Assembly: GCA_026936335.1 (NCBI GenBank)
Contig: JAPMXV010000067.1
Location: forward strand, 186,001 to 250,000
Reading direction: 5' to 3'
Source: Mantamonas sphyraenae
Taxonomy: Eukaryota; CRuMs; Mantamonadidae
DNA: 64,000 bases
The position numbers and the translations under genes are program-made. Each line of letters begins with the position of its first letter. The stretch's first letter is position 1. Below are positions 30,271 to 42,400 of this stretch, piece after piece. The notes under the pieces are model-generated. The model searched no databases. It was given only the letters and a program-made list of their open reading frames with translations, and was not told the DNA's origin.

Positions 30271-32185
30271 ATGCAATTTGCGAGACGCGCAACCAAGAGC
30301 CTGATGAGCAGCAGCAGCAGCAGTGCAGTGGTGGGGTCGGCAGTTGGGGTGATGGACAGCTCAGCCTCAATGAGCACGGAGGAAGTGAAAGAGTCGCTGG
30401 CAGCCAAGTACGCCGAGGTGGAGCCCGAAGAGGTTGTGAACAAGACATTCAAGCAGCGGGTGCGTCAGAGCAACTCCGAGTCGCGGAAGCACAACAGTGC
30501 TCCCCAGCCACAGTCCAAGAACTCCAAGAAGAAAAGGAAACGCAACAAGAAACGCAAGGGTCTGGTGCGCTTGAGCCAGATCAGCGCAGAAGGCGGCCTC
30601 ACGTGCGAGCACCACCACAATCACACGCGAGTGATCGACGAGCCACCTGCTCCGTCGGTGGCGGCTGCCCAAGATGGCAAGCCCAAGCTTGAGGGCTACG
30701 CGTACTTTGAGGCGCTGGGGTCGCCCAAGTACATGGTTGCGCCGATGGTCGACCAGTCCGAGCTGGCCTTCCGCATGCTCAGCCGCAAATACGGCGCCAC
30801 CCTGACCTACACACCTATGGTTCACTCCAAGATCTTTCTGGAGTCGCAGACGTACAGGGAGGAGGTGCTCACGTTTTGCCAGGAGGACCGTCCCGTGCTC
30901 GTGCAGGTGAGTGACCCTTTCATCCCCGCCCGCTACCTCTTGACCATGAGAGACAGTGCCAGGAACTGACACCGGTATGACGACGTTGGATGATAAACAC
31001 GCACCATGGACGGATGGGCATATGGCACCCGCGTCTCCACTCAGTTCTGCGCAAACGACCCGGAGATCGCATTGCAGGCTGCCAAGGTTGCAGAACCCTT
31101 CTGCGACGGTATCGACTTGAACCTGGGCTGTCCGCAGAACATTGCCAAGCGAGGCCACTATGGGTCCTTCCTGCAGGAAGATCCGGAATTGATCAGCGCC
31201 ATCGGTAAGTGAGCAAAAGCGATTTCGATTTCCCCGGACTTTTGGCATCCCGACGGATGGTTTGCAGCGTGTGTCCAGGAGGAAGCTGACGCATCGATGG
31301 CCATTTGTCACCTCGCATGCCCTGCAGTGTCGACGTTGCACAAGAATTTGAGCGTGCCGGTGACCTGCAAGATCCGTGTGTTGGACACTGTCGACGCCAC
31401 CGTCGAGTACGCAAAGATGCTCGAACGCAGTGGCTGCCAGCTGCTGGGTGTCCACGGGCGCACCCGTGAGATGAAGGGCCACAAGCAAGGACTGGCTGAT
31501 TGGAGCAAGATCAAGGCTGTCAAGTGAGTGTGTGTGTGTGTGTGTGTGCGTGTGTGTGTGAACAACGGATTTTCTTGCAGCTGTGCTCATGTGCTCACAC
31601 ACCCCATCCTACGCAGAGACGCGCTGTCGATTCCCGTGGTGGCAAACGGAAACATTCTGTCGCTGGATGACGTACACAAGTGCATGGAGGAGACCGGAGT
31701 GGATGCGGTGATGTCTGCGCAGACTCTGCTCAAGAACCCCGCGCTGTTCTCCGGCGAGGACATCCCTGCAGCCAAGCTCGCTCGGGAGTATCTGGACTTG
31801 ACCATGGTGTATCCTACGCCGAAACGCATGGTGCGTGCACACCTGTTCCACATGTTGACGGACGACCTGCGCATTGCCACCGACCTGCGCGAGCTCATTT
31901 CCACCGTGTGGGAGATGAAGGACTTTGTGGCGGTGGTGGACACCCTGCTGGAGCGTTTGGACAGAGGTGACTTGTCTCCCTGCGACGAGGGTGACTCGTA
32001 CGTGTCCTCGCTGTTGCGCAAGGCTCGTGGCGAGGACGAGGATGCCACCCTGAGTGATGACGAGCAAGACGAGGAGGAGAACGAGGCCGACGAGATCCAG
32101 CGCCACGGCAAAAGCACACGCACTCCGAACGAAGCCTCCAAGTCGGATGAGAGCAAACGCAGGCGCAAGGACGAGGATGTGAGCG

Positions 32186-32223
<38 letters not shown>

Positions 32224-32244
32224 TCGGAAATGCAAGTCGAGTGA
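30271..32244 (+). CDS. DUS1: tRNA-dihydrouridine(16/17) synthase, DUS1-type
   Basis: Four exons, 30271-30906, 31045-31204, 31328-31523 and 31617-32244; introns are 138, 123 and 93 nt, the last containing a (GT)n tract; phases are consistent, giving 539 residues. The FMN-dependent TIM-barrel signatures are clear: [49 protein letters not shown] (the Cys is the catalytic acid), [31 protein letters not shown] and IPVVANGNI. The N-terminal ~130 residues are a basic, disordered extension ([12 protein letters not shown]), perhaps for nuclear targeting or tRNA binding; the C-terminus is acidic then poly-Ser. A short reading frame at 30248-30304 overlaps the start and could act as a uORF. In-frame ATGs at 30304 and 30352 are alternatives. 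Confidence 0.93.
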
Positions 32245-32279
32245 ACACCTGTAGTTTGGATGGCTAAACACGATTTCCT

Positions 32280-33370
32280 TTATGCAAATCCGCGTGCGCC
32301 AGCGTAGCCCTTGAGGCCGCCGCACTTGTCGTTGGCGCAGCGCACGAAAACGTGGTGGCAGGACAGCATCTTGCTCTCGTCCGAGAAGTACATGTTCTCG
32401 TAGTTCTTGCAGTCGGAGTTCTCCGACGTCAGCGTGGTGTAGCAGCGCTTGAGACACACACGCTTCTCGTTCAGCGTCAGCTCCTGCGTGTTGTCGGCGT
32501 CCGTCAGAAAGTCCTGGATCTTCTCGTCGGCAAAGGCAAGCGTGTTGACCGCATCCTCGGCCTCGTCGTCAGAGTCCTCCTCGTCCTCCGAGGCGTCCTC
32601 CTTGGCGGCAGCCTCGTTGTCCTCCGCCAACTCCTCGTGCACCTGAGCCTCCATGTCCTCCTCGTCCTCAGACTCCTCTTCGGCATCGTCGTCCTGCAGC
32701 ACGTTCTCGTTCTCCTCTTCAGACAGGTCCGGCGCAACCACAGAATCCTCTGCGTCCTCCGCGTCCTGTGTGTGTGGGTGGGTGGGTGCCACAGCGTGTC
32801 GGTGTGTGTGTTTTGGCAATGTGCGTGTGTCGTTTGTCAGCTGCCCGCCCTCGGTTTCCTCGCCATCTCATTTCCGCCAAGAGGCGTGGACCCAACGCCC
32901 AGCCTCTCTCTCCCGATTTTCACGTACGGGCTCCTCATCGTCCGAATCCTCAATGTCGCTCGTGTTCTCCTCGGCCGAGTCCTCCATCTCCACGTCGTTC
33001 CTGTGAGCATGGTGTGTCAGCAGACGAGCACGCAGCACGCAAGAGGGCCGGCACGAGAAAAAAAAAGGTGGATGGATGGGCAGCGGGCTTTGCAAGGCCA
33101 CGCAAGGCACAGCACGGTGTGTATGGTACAAGCGACACAAACGCACACACGTGTGCGCCATTCTTCTGTGCCTTGGGACCGTGCGTGGCCTGTGGTGAGA
33201 CGCGGGCATGGAGAACAAACGCACTTTTCATCCTGGTCGGCAACATCGACAATGCTCTGGTCGGCGGCGGTTTCCTCGCCGGCAACCTTTTCAGCAGGGG
33301 CATTTTCGGCCACAGTGTCGGCCATGACAGCGCCACAGATCAACAAGATGAGCAGCACAGCGGTCTTCAT
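32280..33370 (-). CDS. acidic secreted protein with Cys-rich C-terminus
   Basis: Exons 33225-33370, 32928-33000 and 32280-32765 (introns 224 and 162 nt) give 234 residues. The first ~18 residues are a signal peptide (MKTAVLLILLICGAVMADT). The middle ~120 residues are extremely Asp/Glu-rich. The last ~65 residues hold nine cysteines at most (VCLKRCYTTL, SDCKNYENM, SCHHVFVRC, DKCGG), suggesting a small disulphide-bonded module. No family is recognised. Such an acidic secretory protein could bind calcium or basic partners in the ER lumen or outside the cell; this is only inference. The splice junctions keep frame and continue the acidic composition, which supports the model. Confidence 0.75.
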
Positions 33371-33485
33371 GGGTGATTGGTTGTTCTGCACCCCGTTGCG
33401 CCGCCTCGGTCGCAAAGACCTGCCCGAGCAAAACCAATCCAGCCAAGCCGCAGACCCGCAGAGACGAAGCCAACACACGGTTAGG
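33371..33485. promoter_or_regulatory. divergent promoter, acidic secreted protein / WD protein
   Basis: 115 bp between two divergent start codons. No specific element is seen; function inferred from arrangement. Confidence 0.35.
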
Positions 33486-36400
33486 ATGTCCATGGAACAC
33501 GTGGATATCATGCGGGAGGCCCACGGGGCTCCCATTCGGTGCACGGCGTACAATCCGTTCGGCCGCCTCCTTTACGTGGCTGGTGAGAGTGAGTTTGACA
33601 CAACGAGCATGTGCACGCAGGCGTCCAGTGGCCCATGTTGCTTGTTCCGGCGTGTGCACTCGTGACTGTGCCGTGGAGTGGCCCCGCACCGACACAGGCG
33701 GGCGGCGCGCAAAGGTACCGTTGGATCGGCGTCTGACACACCCCCCCTTTCTCCTCTTTGGCGCGCTCGCCCTCACCCCACAGGCAACATCATCCACGTG
33801 TGGGACATGGAAACCCACAAATTGGCCAATGTGTTTACGGCCCACAAGGGCTTTGTCACAGATATGGTGTATTGGTAGGTAGAGGGAGGCCGGGAGCCGT
33901 GTGGGTGCCATCTGCGAGAACGCCACTGACACAGGCGCACACACACACACCCACTGACCCGCCTCACACCCAAACGCAGTTATTACGAGGATGAAAAGAG
34001 CCGGAACAAGTCTGGGGCACTGATTTCGTGCAGTGTGGACTACGACTCGACCCTGATCGTCTGGGGCGAAACGGGAAAGGTGCTGGACACGTTCAAGCTG
34101 GACAGCGAGGCACACAGCATGGTGTGGGAACGCAGCAAGGATAGGCTGTACGTGGGCGAACAGAGTGGCAACATCAGCGTGCTGGAAATCGACTTTGCGG
34201 TGCTGCGCGAGAAAAAGTCGGCGCTGCTGACCAGCCTTCACAGCGGCCGCTCCGTCCTCTCGCGCTGCACTGTGCTCGTGGACAGCAGCTCCTTTCTGGG
34301 CAAGGAAAACGACAAAAAGGCCAAGAAGAAGAAACGGCAGGAGGTGCAGGACAGCGAAAAGGTGCAGGCGGTGAAGCGAAAGAGCAAGTGGGACAGCGTC
34401 AAGTCGCGTGTGGCCTGTCGCAACCCGGGCTACGAACGCAAGCTCAAACTGACCATGGAGCTGATGATGATGGCCGACGACGACGAACCCGAGGAGTACC
34501 AAAGCTATCAGCAACAGGTGCAGGCGCTCAAGACGCAGTCAACCAGCACCCGTCGCCAGGTGCTCCTGGACGACGTGCACGACAATCTGGTCAACGCAAT
34601 GGTGTTTGCCGACGGCAAAATCATCAGTGGGGACTTTGACGGCGTGTTGGCGGTCACTCGCACGGATCAGATGCGATCCTTCAAGGTCCAGGCTCACAGT
34701 GCAGCCATCACCGCCGTGGACTACGACGTGGACAACTCCTGGTTCATTTCTGCCTCGTACGACTGCACCGTGCGCATTTGGACGCTGAACGCAGACGTGG
34801 ATTTGGATTCGCGCAAGTTTTTGCTTCTGCAGGAACTGCCCTTGCCCTACTCCCAGGGCGTCTCCGGCATGGTCTACGTCACCGAGGCACGTGCGCTGTG
34901 GTCCACAGCCAGTTCGACCATCCCAGACATGTACGACTTGCGCTCGGGCACATATCTGAACCCCATCATGGACACCGAAGCCATGCGTGTGTCGCGCAAA
35001 TTGGCGACACCACGCCCCTGCTGCAAGCCGCCGCCTCGGCCTCGGTGGACAGTGGAGCGTCGAGCAACAGCAGTGGAAGCAGCAGCAGCAGCAGCAGCAG
35101 CAACAACGGCGGCGATCTCGTCGACGCCATGATCAAACGCCAAATGGATTTGCGCAACCGACGCCGTCGCGAGGTGGAGAAGGCGGCGGTGGGACGGGTG
35201 CAGGGGTCAACAGGCGTGTGCCCAACCACGGAGACATGCCAGCCATCATGGACTTTCGAGCCATCGGCACCACGCCCGATTACCTGGAGCTGGAGGTGAA
35301 TCTGATGTCGTCTGCTTCGACGGAGGAAATCGAGACCACCACTGTGCATCGTGTGGACGACGACGAGGACAACCAGCTGCTGGCACTCACCGACGCAGAG
35401 TACGGCCCCATGTTTTGGATCACGGGCCTGAAGAAGCTGGTGACGGTGGTCAACCAGCGCTCACTGGTGGTGTGGCAGTACAACCCACGCGCGGCGTCGG
35501 CCGTGATCAAGGCCCATCCAGACAGCCTGGAGTGCATCAGCTACGTGGTGGACACCCCACCCACGGTGCACGTGGAGGAAATCGCAGGCTACGAACAGTT
35601 CCTGCAAAAGCTGGAGGACAAGGACGGCGAGCTGTACGAGTTGCACGAACGCGACCTGGAAATTTTCACCTGCGGCAAAGAGGGGACGCACAAGGAGGGA
35701 AACGGCGTGTTGAAGCGGTGGGAGTCGTTGCAGCTGAACCCCCACCTGTACATTGAGCACACGGTGTCGCAATCGGTGCCGCACGTCACACGCATGACGT
35801 ACTTCAAGTCGCCCGTGCGCCTGTTGGTCACGGCCAGCGTGGATCAGACCCTGCGTGTGTTCCCCATGGATCCCACAGAAACGTCGGAAAAGTACGTCAA
35901 CATGATCTACAACAACACCATGGTGGACAAGAACCTCAGCAAGGGCTCGCACAAGGCCGACATCACAGGCATGGTGCAGGTCAACAAGGACCAAAAACAC
36001 ATCCTCATCACCGTCTCCCTCGACTCCATGATCAAGTTCTGGGACGTCGATGCCCTCAAGATCACAGGCAAGTCCATCTACCACGAAAACGCCCTCGCCA
36101 GCTACGAAGGCCGACCCATCAGCCGCATCAGCTCTGGATCGCCCCTGCCTGGGTCCTCTTCCTCTTCATCCTCGTCATCTTCATCATCTTCATCATCCTC
36201 GTCATCCTCGTCATCCTCATCCTCGTCGACGACTGACGGCAGCGGGAGTTCCGGCCGGCTGACAACATCGGCGCTGGGAAGACGCAACGAATCGCGCGGC
36301 AGCAGCAGACTGCGCATGCAAACTCCGGAATTCAGGCATCAGACATCGTCGTCCAACATGAGCGTGTCTTCTGTGACGTCTGGGATGTCGTCTTCCTCGA

Positions 36401-37371
36401 GTGGGACGACGGGACGAGAGTCTGGCATCCTTGGCATTGCCTATGCACCGGAGCTGGACGAATTTGCCATCTGCTGCCGCGACCACTGTGTGTATGTGTA
36501 CGGGTACCGGCCACGGGACGACCGAGCGGTGTTGAAGTGGGTGATGCGCGGGCACGAACACGTGGTGAGCTGTATTGTGTGGAACCCTGTGGATCGGGTG
36601 TGGGTCACGGCGTCGGAAGACTTTACGATCCGCGTGTGGAAGTCGCAGGAGTACAACATTCCGCCAATCAAGACGCTGAGTGTGCCGGACGAGCAGGTGG
36701 TGACGGCAATGTGTGTCGACCGCATCTTTGGCTTCATTGTGTTTGCGTCGCTGGACAGGACCATCACCGTGTTCGATTACAAGAAGAACGTGGTGGTGCA
36801 GCAACACACAGGCCACACCGACGAAATCCGAGACATCATCCACATCCCCGAGCAGCACAAGTACGCGAGCGTGTCCATGGACGGCACCATCCGCCTGTGG
36901 GGCGCATACTCCATCACCGAGCAGCACTGGCGATCGACAGGCCACCGCGTCGGCGCCATGGCCGGCGCCTTTCATGCCATGATGGACGAACTGCACGGCA
37001 AGGACGAGACGCCCGAGGTGAAGGAGCCCGTGGCCCCGTATGACTACACAGAACCCTTCCAGACGGAGACATGGACCAAGGACCACATTTACTCTGGTGT
37101 CAGCTTCAAAGGCATCCGTCCGCCGCGTGTGGGACGCACAGAGGTCAAGTCGGAAGCGCAGCAGCAGTACCTGGAGCAGACGGGCCAGGACAGCGCCGAT
37201 GAAGCAGAGAGCAACGACGCATACTCCCGGGCCACAGACGTGTTTCCCCAGGACTTTTTTAAACTGACGTCGCCACGCAAGAGCCTGCCACAGAGTGAGG
37301 CGTTGTCTCCTGCCATCGAGACGTTTGGGGCGCAGCTGGATGTGTTGATTGGGACGCTGGGCAACCGGTGA
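33486..37371 (+). CDS. large WD40-repeat protein (two apparent frameshifts)
   Basis: Exons 33486-33582, 33784-33874 and 33980-37371; introns 201 and 105 nt. Two one-base losses are inferred, near 35000 and near 35190, because an Ala/Ser-rich then strongly coding stretch (LVDAMIKRQMDLRNRRR) lies in the intermediate frame. Repaired length would be about 1193 residues. WD-type units are visible at the N-terminus (NIIHVWDMETHKLANVF, GALISCSVDYDSTLIVW), in the middle (WFISASYDCTVRIW) and at the C-terminus (VWVTASEDFTIRVWK, IFGFIVFASLDRTITVFD, KYASVSMDGTIRLWG), interrupted by a charged coiled segment and a long poly-Ser run encoded by TCATCC/TCATCT repeats near 36160-36230. Two or three beta-propellers are likely. 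No orthologue is recognised; large cytoskeletal or ciliary WD proteins are one possibility. Confidence 0.78.
36160..36231. repeat. TCATCC/TCATCT coding microsatellite
   Basis: A hexamer/trimer repeat encoding about 25 consecutive serines in the large WD protein; likely length-variable. Confidence 0.8.
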
Positions 37372-37388
37372 CGCGTGACGCATGATCT

Positions 37389-39384
37389 TCATTGTTCCCA
37401 CTGTCGATTGGTCATAAACACATATCGCTTGTATGTCATGACCAGTTCGCCCGCGCGTGTCTTTTCTGTGCCGTCGGCAAAGCGCACCTTGAACTTATTC
37501 TGCTGGCCCTTGCCAAATGCGCCTGTGATCTTGCCCTTGGCCCCGTCTGCGGTGCGCACCACCGTCTTGCCGATGAAATCGTTCATGTCGACATTCTGAT
37601 GGAACATCTGCATGCCCACGAGGGTGTGTTCGTCGTTTGCCGCAGCAATCTTGGCTCGCTTCTGCTTCAGCTTGTACACCTGCAGCGAGGCCTTGAACTC
37701 AGCCACATCCTTGATGGTTTGGACCACGCGCCCTGAAAAGGCCAATCGGCACGAGCCCGGGTTGTTGATGAGTTCCAGCTTGGATGCGATCAGCGTCGAG
37801 TTTCTGGGACACAACACTTCGGATTCAAACTCCACCAGCGCGTACTGTTCGCGTTCTGTGCTCAGTGTGCCCTGCCACAGGTATTCGTTGTCGAGGGAGA
37901 ATGTGGACAGGGAGGAGGGAGAGGAGGAAGACGAGGATGAGCTTGAGGACGAGGAGGACGATTCTTCCGAGGACGATTTGTCGTCGGATGCCACGTTGGC
38001 GGGGTCGTCGAAAAACACCACGTGGCCGTCGGTGTTTGTGTGACCCATGGTAAAGTGGAACTTGGCGTTGGTTTCGCAGTCATCCTTAAAGTACGGCACC
38101 TTGCGCAACGCGCACAATGGCGCCGCGAAAGGCAGAGACAGTGCCTGGGGCACATGCGAGGCCACGCTCGATGCGCTTCGGGTCGAGTTGGGTCAGACAG
38201 ATGCCCACACGGTCGCCCTTGCGAGCAAAATTGACGGACTTGCGAAACATCTGCATGGATTTGACCTTGCGCGTTTCGCTCAGCTGCGGCAGGTCGATCT
38301 CTTGGCCCACACACACCGACCCGTCGAGCACGGTGCCTGTGAGCACAGTTCCCTGTCCATGAATGGCAAAGCAGTGGTCGATGGCATACAGGAAGGAGTC
38401 TGCATCCGTGCCGTCGCGTGCGGGGATGGGCACGTGTTCCAGCAACGCATCCAGTAGGTTTGGGATGCCTGTGTCTTGCAAAGCCGCCTCTATCTCGTTG
38501 TCTGTCATTTGGTCGAGGTCAAGGCTTGTATCGTCATTGTTGCGGCCGCTGTCGTCGGCGACGTCGTGTGTGGATTGTGGTTGTTCATCCGATTCCGTTT
38601 CCTTGCCTTTGCTCGCCTTGTTATCGTTGCCCTCGTCATTGTCCAGTGCGATGCTGCCGCTGCTACTGTTGCCGTTGCTTCGATTGTGTTTGCCCCTGCG
38701 AATGATGCGTGCGGCTGTGCGTGCACACACAGAGACGGACGGGGAGCCTGCAAACTTGGTGCTCTCGAGGGTCTTTTGGAAGCGCTTTGTCATTTTGGCA
38801 ATGGCTGCGTCACGTTTCTTGGGCTGCAACAGATCGGTCTTGTTGAGGACGACCAGCATGGTGTCACTAGGCACGGACATTTCGCCGACCACCAAACCTT
38901 CCGCCGTCTGCGTCTGCATGCCCTTGGTCACATCCACAACCAGCATCATCATGTCGATGATCTGTGCGCCCCCAATGATCGTTTTGATGAAGGAGGCGTG
39001 GCCAGGGCAATCCACCAGGGTGAACTGCAGCGTTTCCACCTCGTCCGGCAGCGCCGCAAACTTGCCGCCGAACCGCTCCCTTAGCGCGTCGTCCACGGTC
39101 ACCTGAAAGGCAGAGAAGCCCAGATCGGTGGTGATGTTCTTTTCCATGCTGTGTGGATGCTTGTCAAACGCAGCCGTGGAGGCAATGTCGCTTAGGGCCT
39201 TGGCTACCCTTCGGGGTCAGTCGCTGTGGTGGCAGTGAGGGCAAAAGAGGGCAAACGCAGGCATGTCCTTGGGCCGAGACCACGTACCCAGTGTTGTTTT
39301 GCCGCTGTCCACATGGCCGAGAATGCCAATGTTGATGTTGACGACGGACGAGGAGGGCGACTCTTTGTCGGAAGACGAAGACAT
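37389..39384 (-). CDS. EEFSEC: selenocysteine-specific elongation factor eEFSec (frameshifted)
   Basis: Exons 39288-39384 and 37389-39203, intron 84 nt (GTACGT..TAG). Exon 1 gives the G1 loop, INIGILGHVDSGKTTL; exon 2 continues AKALSDIASTAAFDK and EKNITTDLGFSAF, then G3 DCPGH, TIIGGAQIIDMMMLV and G4 NKTD. An acidic Asn/Ser-rich insert of ~70 residues interrupts the G domain end. Domains 2-3 (DHCFAIHGQGTVLTGT, KSMQMFRKSV, GICLTQLDPKRIERGL) and domain 4 (FKVRFADGTEKTRAGE, MTYKRYVF) follow. GGAQIIDMMMLV and the QFDPK-like motif separate it from eEF1A. Near 38108 one extra base breaks the frame between RGAIVRV and RKVPYFKDD; repaired length about 636 residues. It delivers Sec-tRNA to the ribosome at UGA with SECIS. 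Its ATG is 41 bp after the COPA stop on the same strand. Confidence 0.93.
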
Positions 39385-39425
39385 TGCAATGGACGCACAC
39401 GAGCACTGTGTTCATTGTGACATTC

Positions 39426-42400
39426 TTAGAACCCGCGCGAGGAAGAAGAGCCCTGGGGCTGAAGGATGGAAAGACCACCCACCTGAGCGCCGACCATGGA
39501 CAGCTTGCAGGTGTTGCACAGGTTGCCCGAGAAGTCGGGCACATACGCCGACGAGCAGTAGGGACACAGGACGACGTCGGAACCCTTGTAGATGGGAGTA
39601 AAGGTCTCGCAACAGACGACAAACGGGTTGCGCTCGTCATAGTTGATCTCCATGGCGTTGGAGCGGCCCTGGTTGTCGCAGATCTGCTGCACCTTGCGGC
39701 ACTTGACAGCCACGTCGTCCGGCGGGCTCAGCTCCAACAGACGGCGTGCAAACCCACCCGCGTAACCAAAGTTCTTCAGCTTAAAGTGCAACGTCATGGC
39801 CGAGCGCAGACTGAGTTTCAGGTGCGACGGTTGCATCTGGCAGTTGGCAAAGTACGACGCGAGTTCGACCTGGGTACAGAGGCGTAGGTGTGCAAGGTGA
39901 GTGGAGTGGGGTGGAAGGGTGGGCACGGAAGGGCAACGGCAAGGCCAACGGGCAGTGTCCGGTGTCGCGACATCAGGAATATTCTATAAAATCACTGCAC
40001 TCCTCTTATGTTTGAAGGGAGGCCGAATTCATCTCCACAGCCAAGAATATTAGGTATCATCATATGTTGACACCGGACAAGGGGAGAAAAGCGGGAAAAC
40101 GGCAACAAAAGGGAACAAAAAACACAGAGTTGCTTACCATGCGGCCAGGATCCTGCTTGCTGACTTCCTTGCGTGCGCCCTCGAGACGCAGGCCGGTAAT
40201 GTACTCGCGGCAGATGCGAATGAGCTCGAGGACCTCGTTGACTTCGACGTTGGACTTGACAACAAGGAGCGGGATGCCGTGGAGAATGGCGGTGAAGTGG
40301 TCGATGGCCTCGCCAAACTTGCCGTTCGTGGTGGCCTTGTAGGCGAGCTTGAGCCGGTTGACAAAGCGTTCCACGGTCAAGGTGATGGCCGGGAGGTTGC
40401 CGCCTCGGCTGAGACCCGTGCTGAGGGGAGGGAGCAGAGGCAGGGCCGACAGGGTTGCGTGCGCACCCATGTACACGGAGATGAAGTTGGCCTTGAGCGG
40501 GCCGAAATTTACAATGCCCAGCTGGTTGTTGAGGAGCTGCATGGCCACGTCAAAGTTGCCTGCTGCCACTTGGTCTGCTGCCAGGTTGCTCGAGTCGCTC
40601 CAGCGCTGCTCCACAGGCTGGCCTGCAGTGGGCGCCACATAGTAGCCCTCTGCACCTGAGCCCGACAGCAGCGAGCCCTGGCCGCCAAAGTCGCCCATGC
40701 CGTCCAGGTCGAGCTCATCCTCCTCCCAGCCTCCGCCTCCGCTTCCACCCATGCCTCCTCCGGCGCCGCCCAGATCCAGGTCGTCGTCGCCGTCGCCAAA
40801 CGGGTTGCCTCCCGAGCTGCCGCCCAGAAAGTCGCCAGCACCCATGGCCGAGGAGCCACCCTCGCCAAAGTCGAGGTCGAGGTCGTCCGCGCCCCAGTCG
40901 CCGGCTGCAGCTGCGCCGACGTCGTCGCCCTCACCCTCGTCCAGACCCATACGCATGATCTCCTCGGCGGAGGAGCCGTCAAAGTAGCCCTTGGACACCT
41001 TGAGCAGGGGCCAGTTCTCGCCAAAGAGGATGGGGATGGGCGGTTTGAGGAGGGTTGCGCGCTGAAGGGCCGCGTCGACGTCATAGTTTGCCAGCGGGTC
41101 GACAAACTCGGGCTGTGTGTCCTGCTGCGAGTCGGAGTCGGCTCCGCCTGCACGCTGCTGAATGCCCTGTTGGCGGACGGCGGCCTCCTCGCGGATGTTT
41201 TGTGCGAGGACGGCTGCATCTTCGTCAAGGCCGTGCATGGCAGCGGTGAGGTAGGCGAGCGGAAGTTGACCGACGTCGTTGAGGACGCGCACACGCTCGA
41301 CGACGTCGCCGAGAAAGAGGGCGTTGTGGAAGCGGCCCATGGTGTCGTTGCGTCGCTCGGCAATGTCGACCATGCGGCGCAGCTTTTCCACGTTGCCCGT
41401 GATGAGGTAGAGGAAAGCGAGGCGCTCGTAGTCCTTGGTGCGCTGGTAGGCCATCTCCACAGTCTGGTGGTCGCCCTGCTGCAGGGCCGCCATGCCCAGG
41501 CGACGCCAGCAGTCGTTGTCCTGCAGGGCACGTGCGCACTCCTGGGCCACGTCGATGTTGCCGCACTCGAGGGCCAGGTTGAAGCGCGTCTTGTCGTCCT
41601 TGACAAAGTGCAGGGCGACCTCGGCGTAGCCCTTCTTCTGCAGGTAGGCAATGATGCTCTGGCCCTGCAAGCGCGAGTGTTTGATCATGCGCAGGACTTC
41701 ACCGTAGCGCTTGTTGGCCAGGGCGAGCTTGAAGCGGTACTCTGTGTTGTCGATGCCGATGACGCGTGTCTTGAACTTGCGGTCGAGGGCGTACACGGTG
41801 GAGCCCTTGACCTTGGTGATGTAGATGGGTGTTTCGAGGGTGCGGATGACGCCCGAGTCGCCCGACGGGAGGACATACTTGATGTGGTTGAGCGTGGAGT
41901 AGACAAACACGCCCGACTCGTCCCAGGCGCCGCTCTTGACGCGCACGGTCTCGTGGATGGCACACTGCTGCTCGAGGTTGTTCTTGCTGGCAATGACAAT
42001 GAGGTGCTTGGACAGCAGGGCGATGTACTGCATGTCGGGCGACCACACGGTGTACTTTGTGCCCGGGCAGGAGATCTCGGCGAGGGCTTTGCGGTGCTGC
42101 ACATCAAACAGGGTGACGCGGTCCTCGCAACGCAGCAGGACCTGGCCCGTGCCTGCGTACCACATCATGTCTGTGCCTGCGTGGGGCGGCGGGCAGCGCT
42201 TGGTGACCTCGTTCTTAAAGTTCTTGACGACGACCTCGCCCTTCTTGTCGAGGACGGCAAAGCGGTTGCGTGCGATAAACACGGCGCATCGGCCTGCGCC
42301 ACGCTTGCTCTCGGGCACCTGGGGCTGGGAAGAGGAGGAAGAGGAGGAGCCCTGGTGGCCTGCGTCGCGCGGGATGTGGTAGAGTTCGTACATGCCGTCG

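Noticed and set aside
30248..30304. Separate small gene MAERGLRQ.. before DUS1
   Set aside because: Only 18 codons and overlapping the DUS1 start; at most a uORF.
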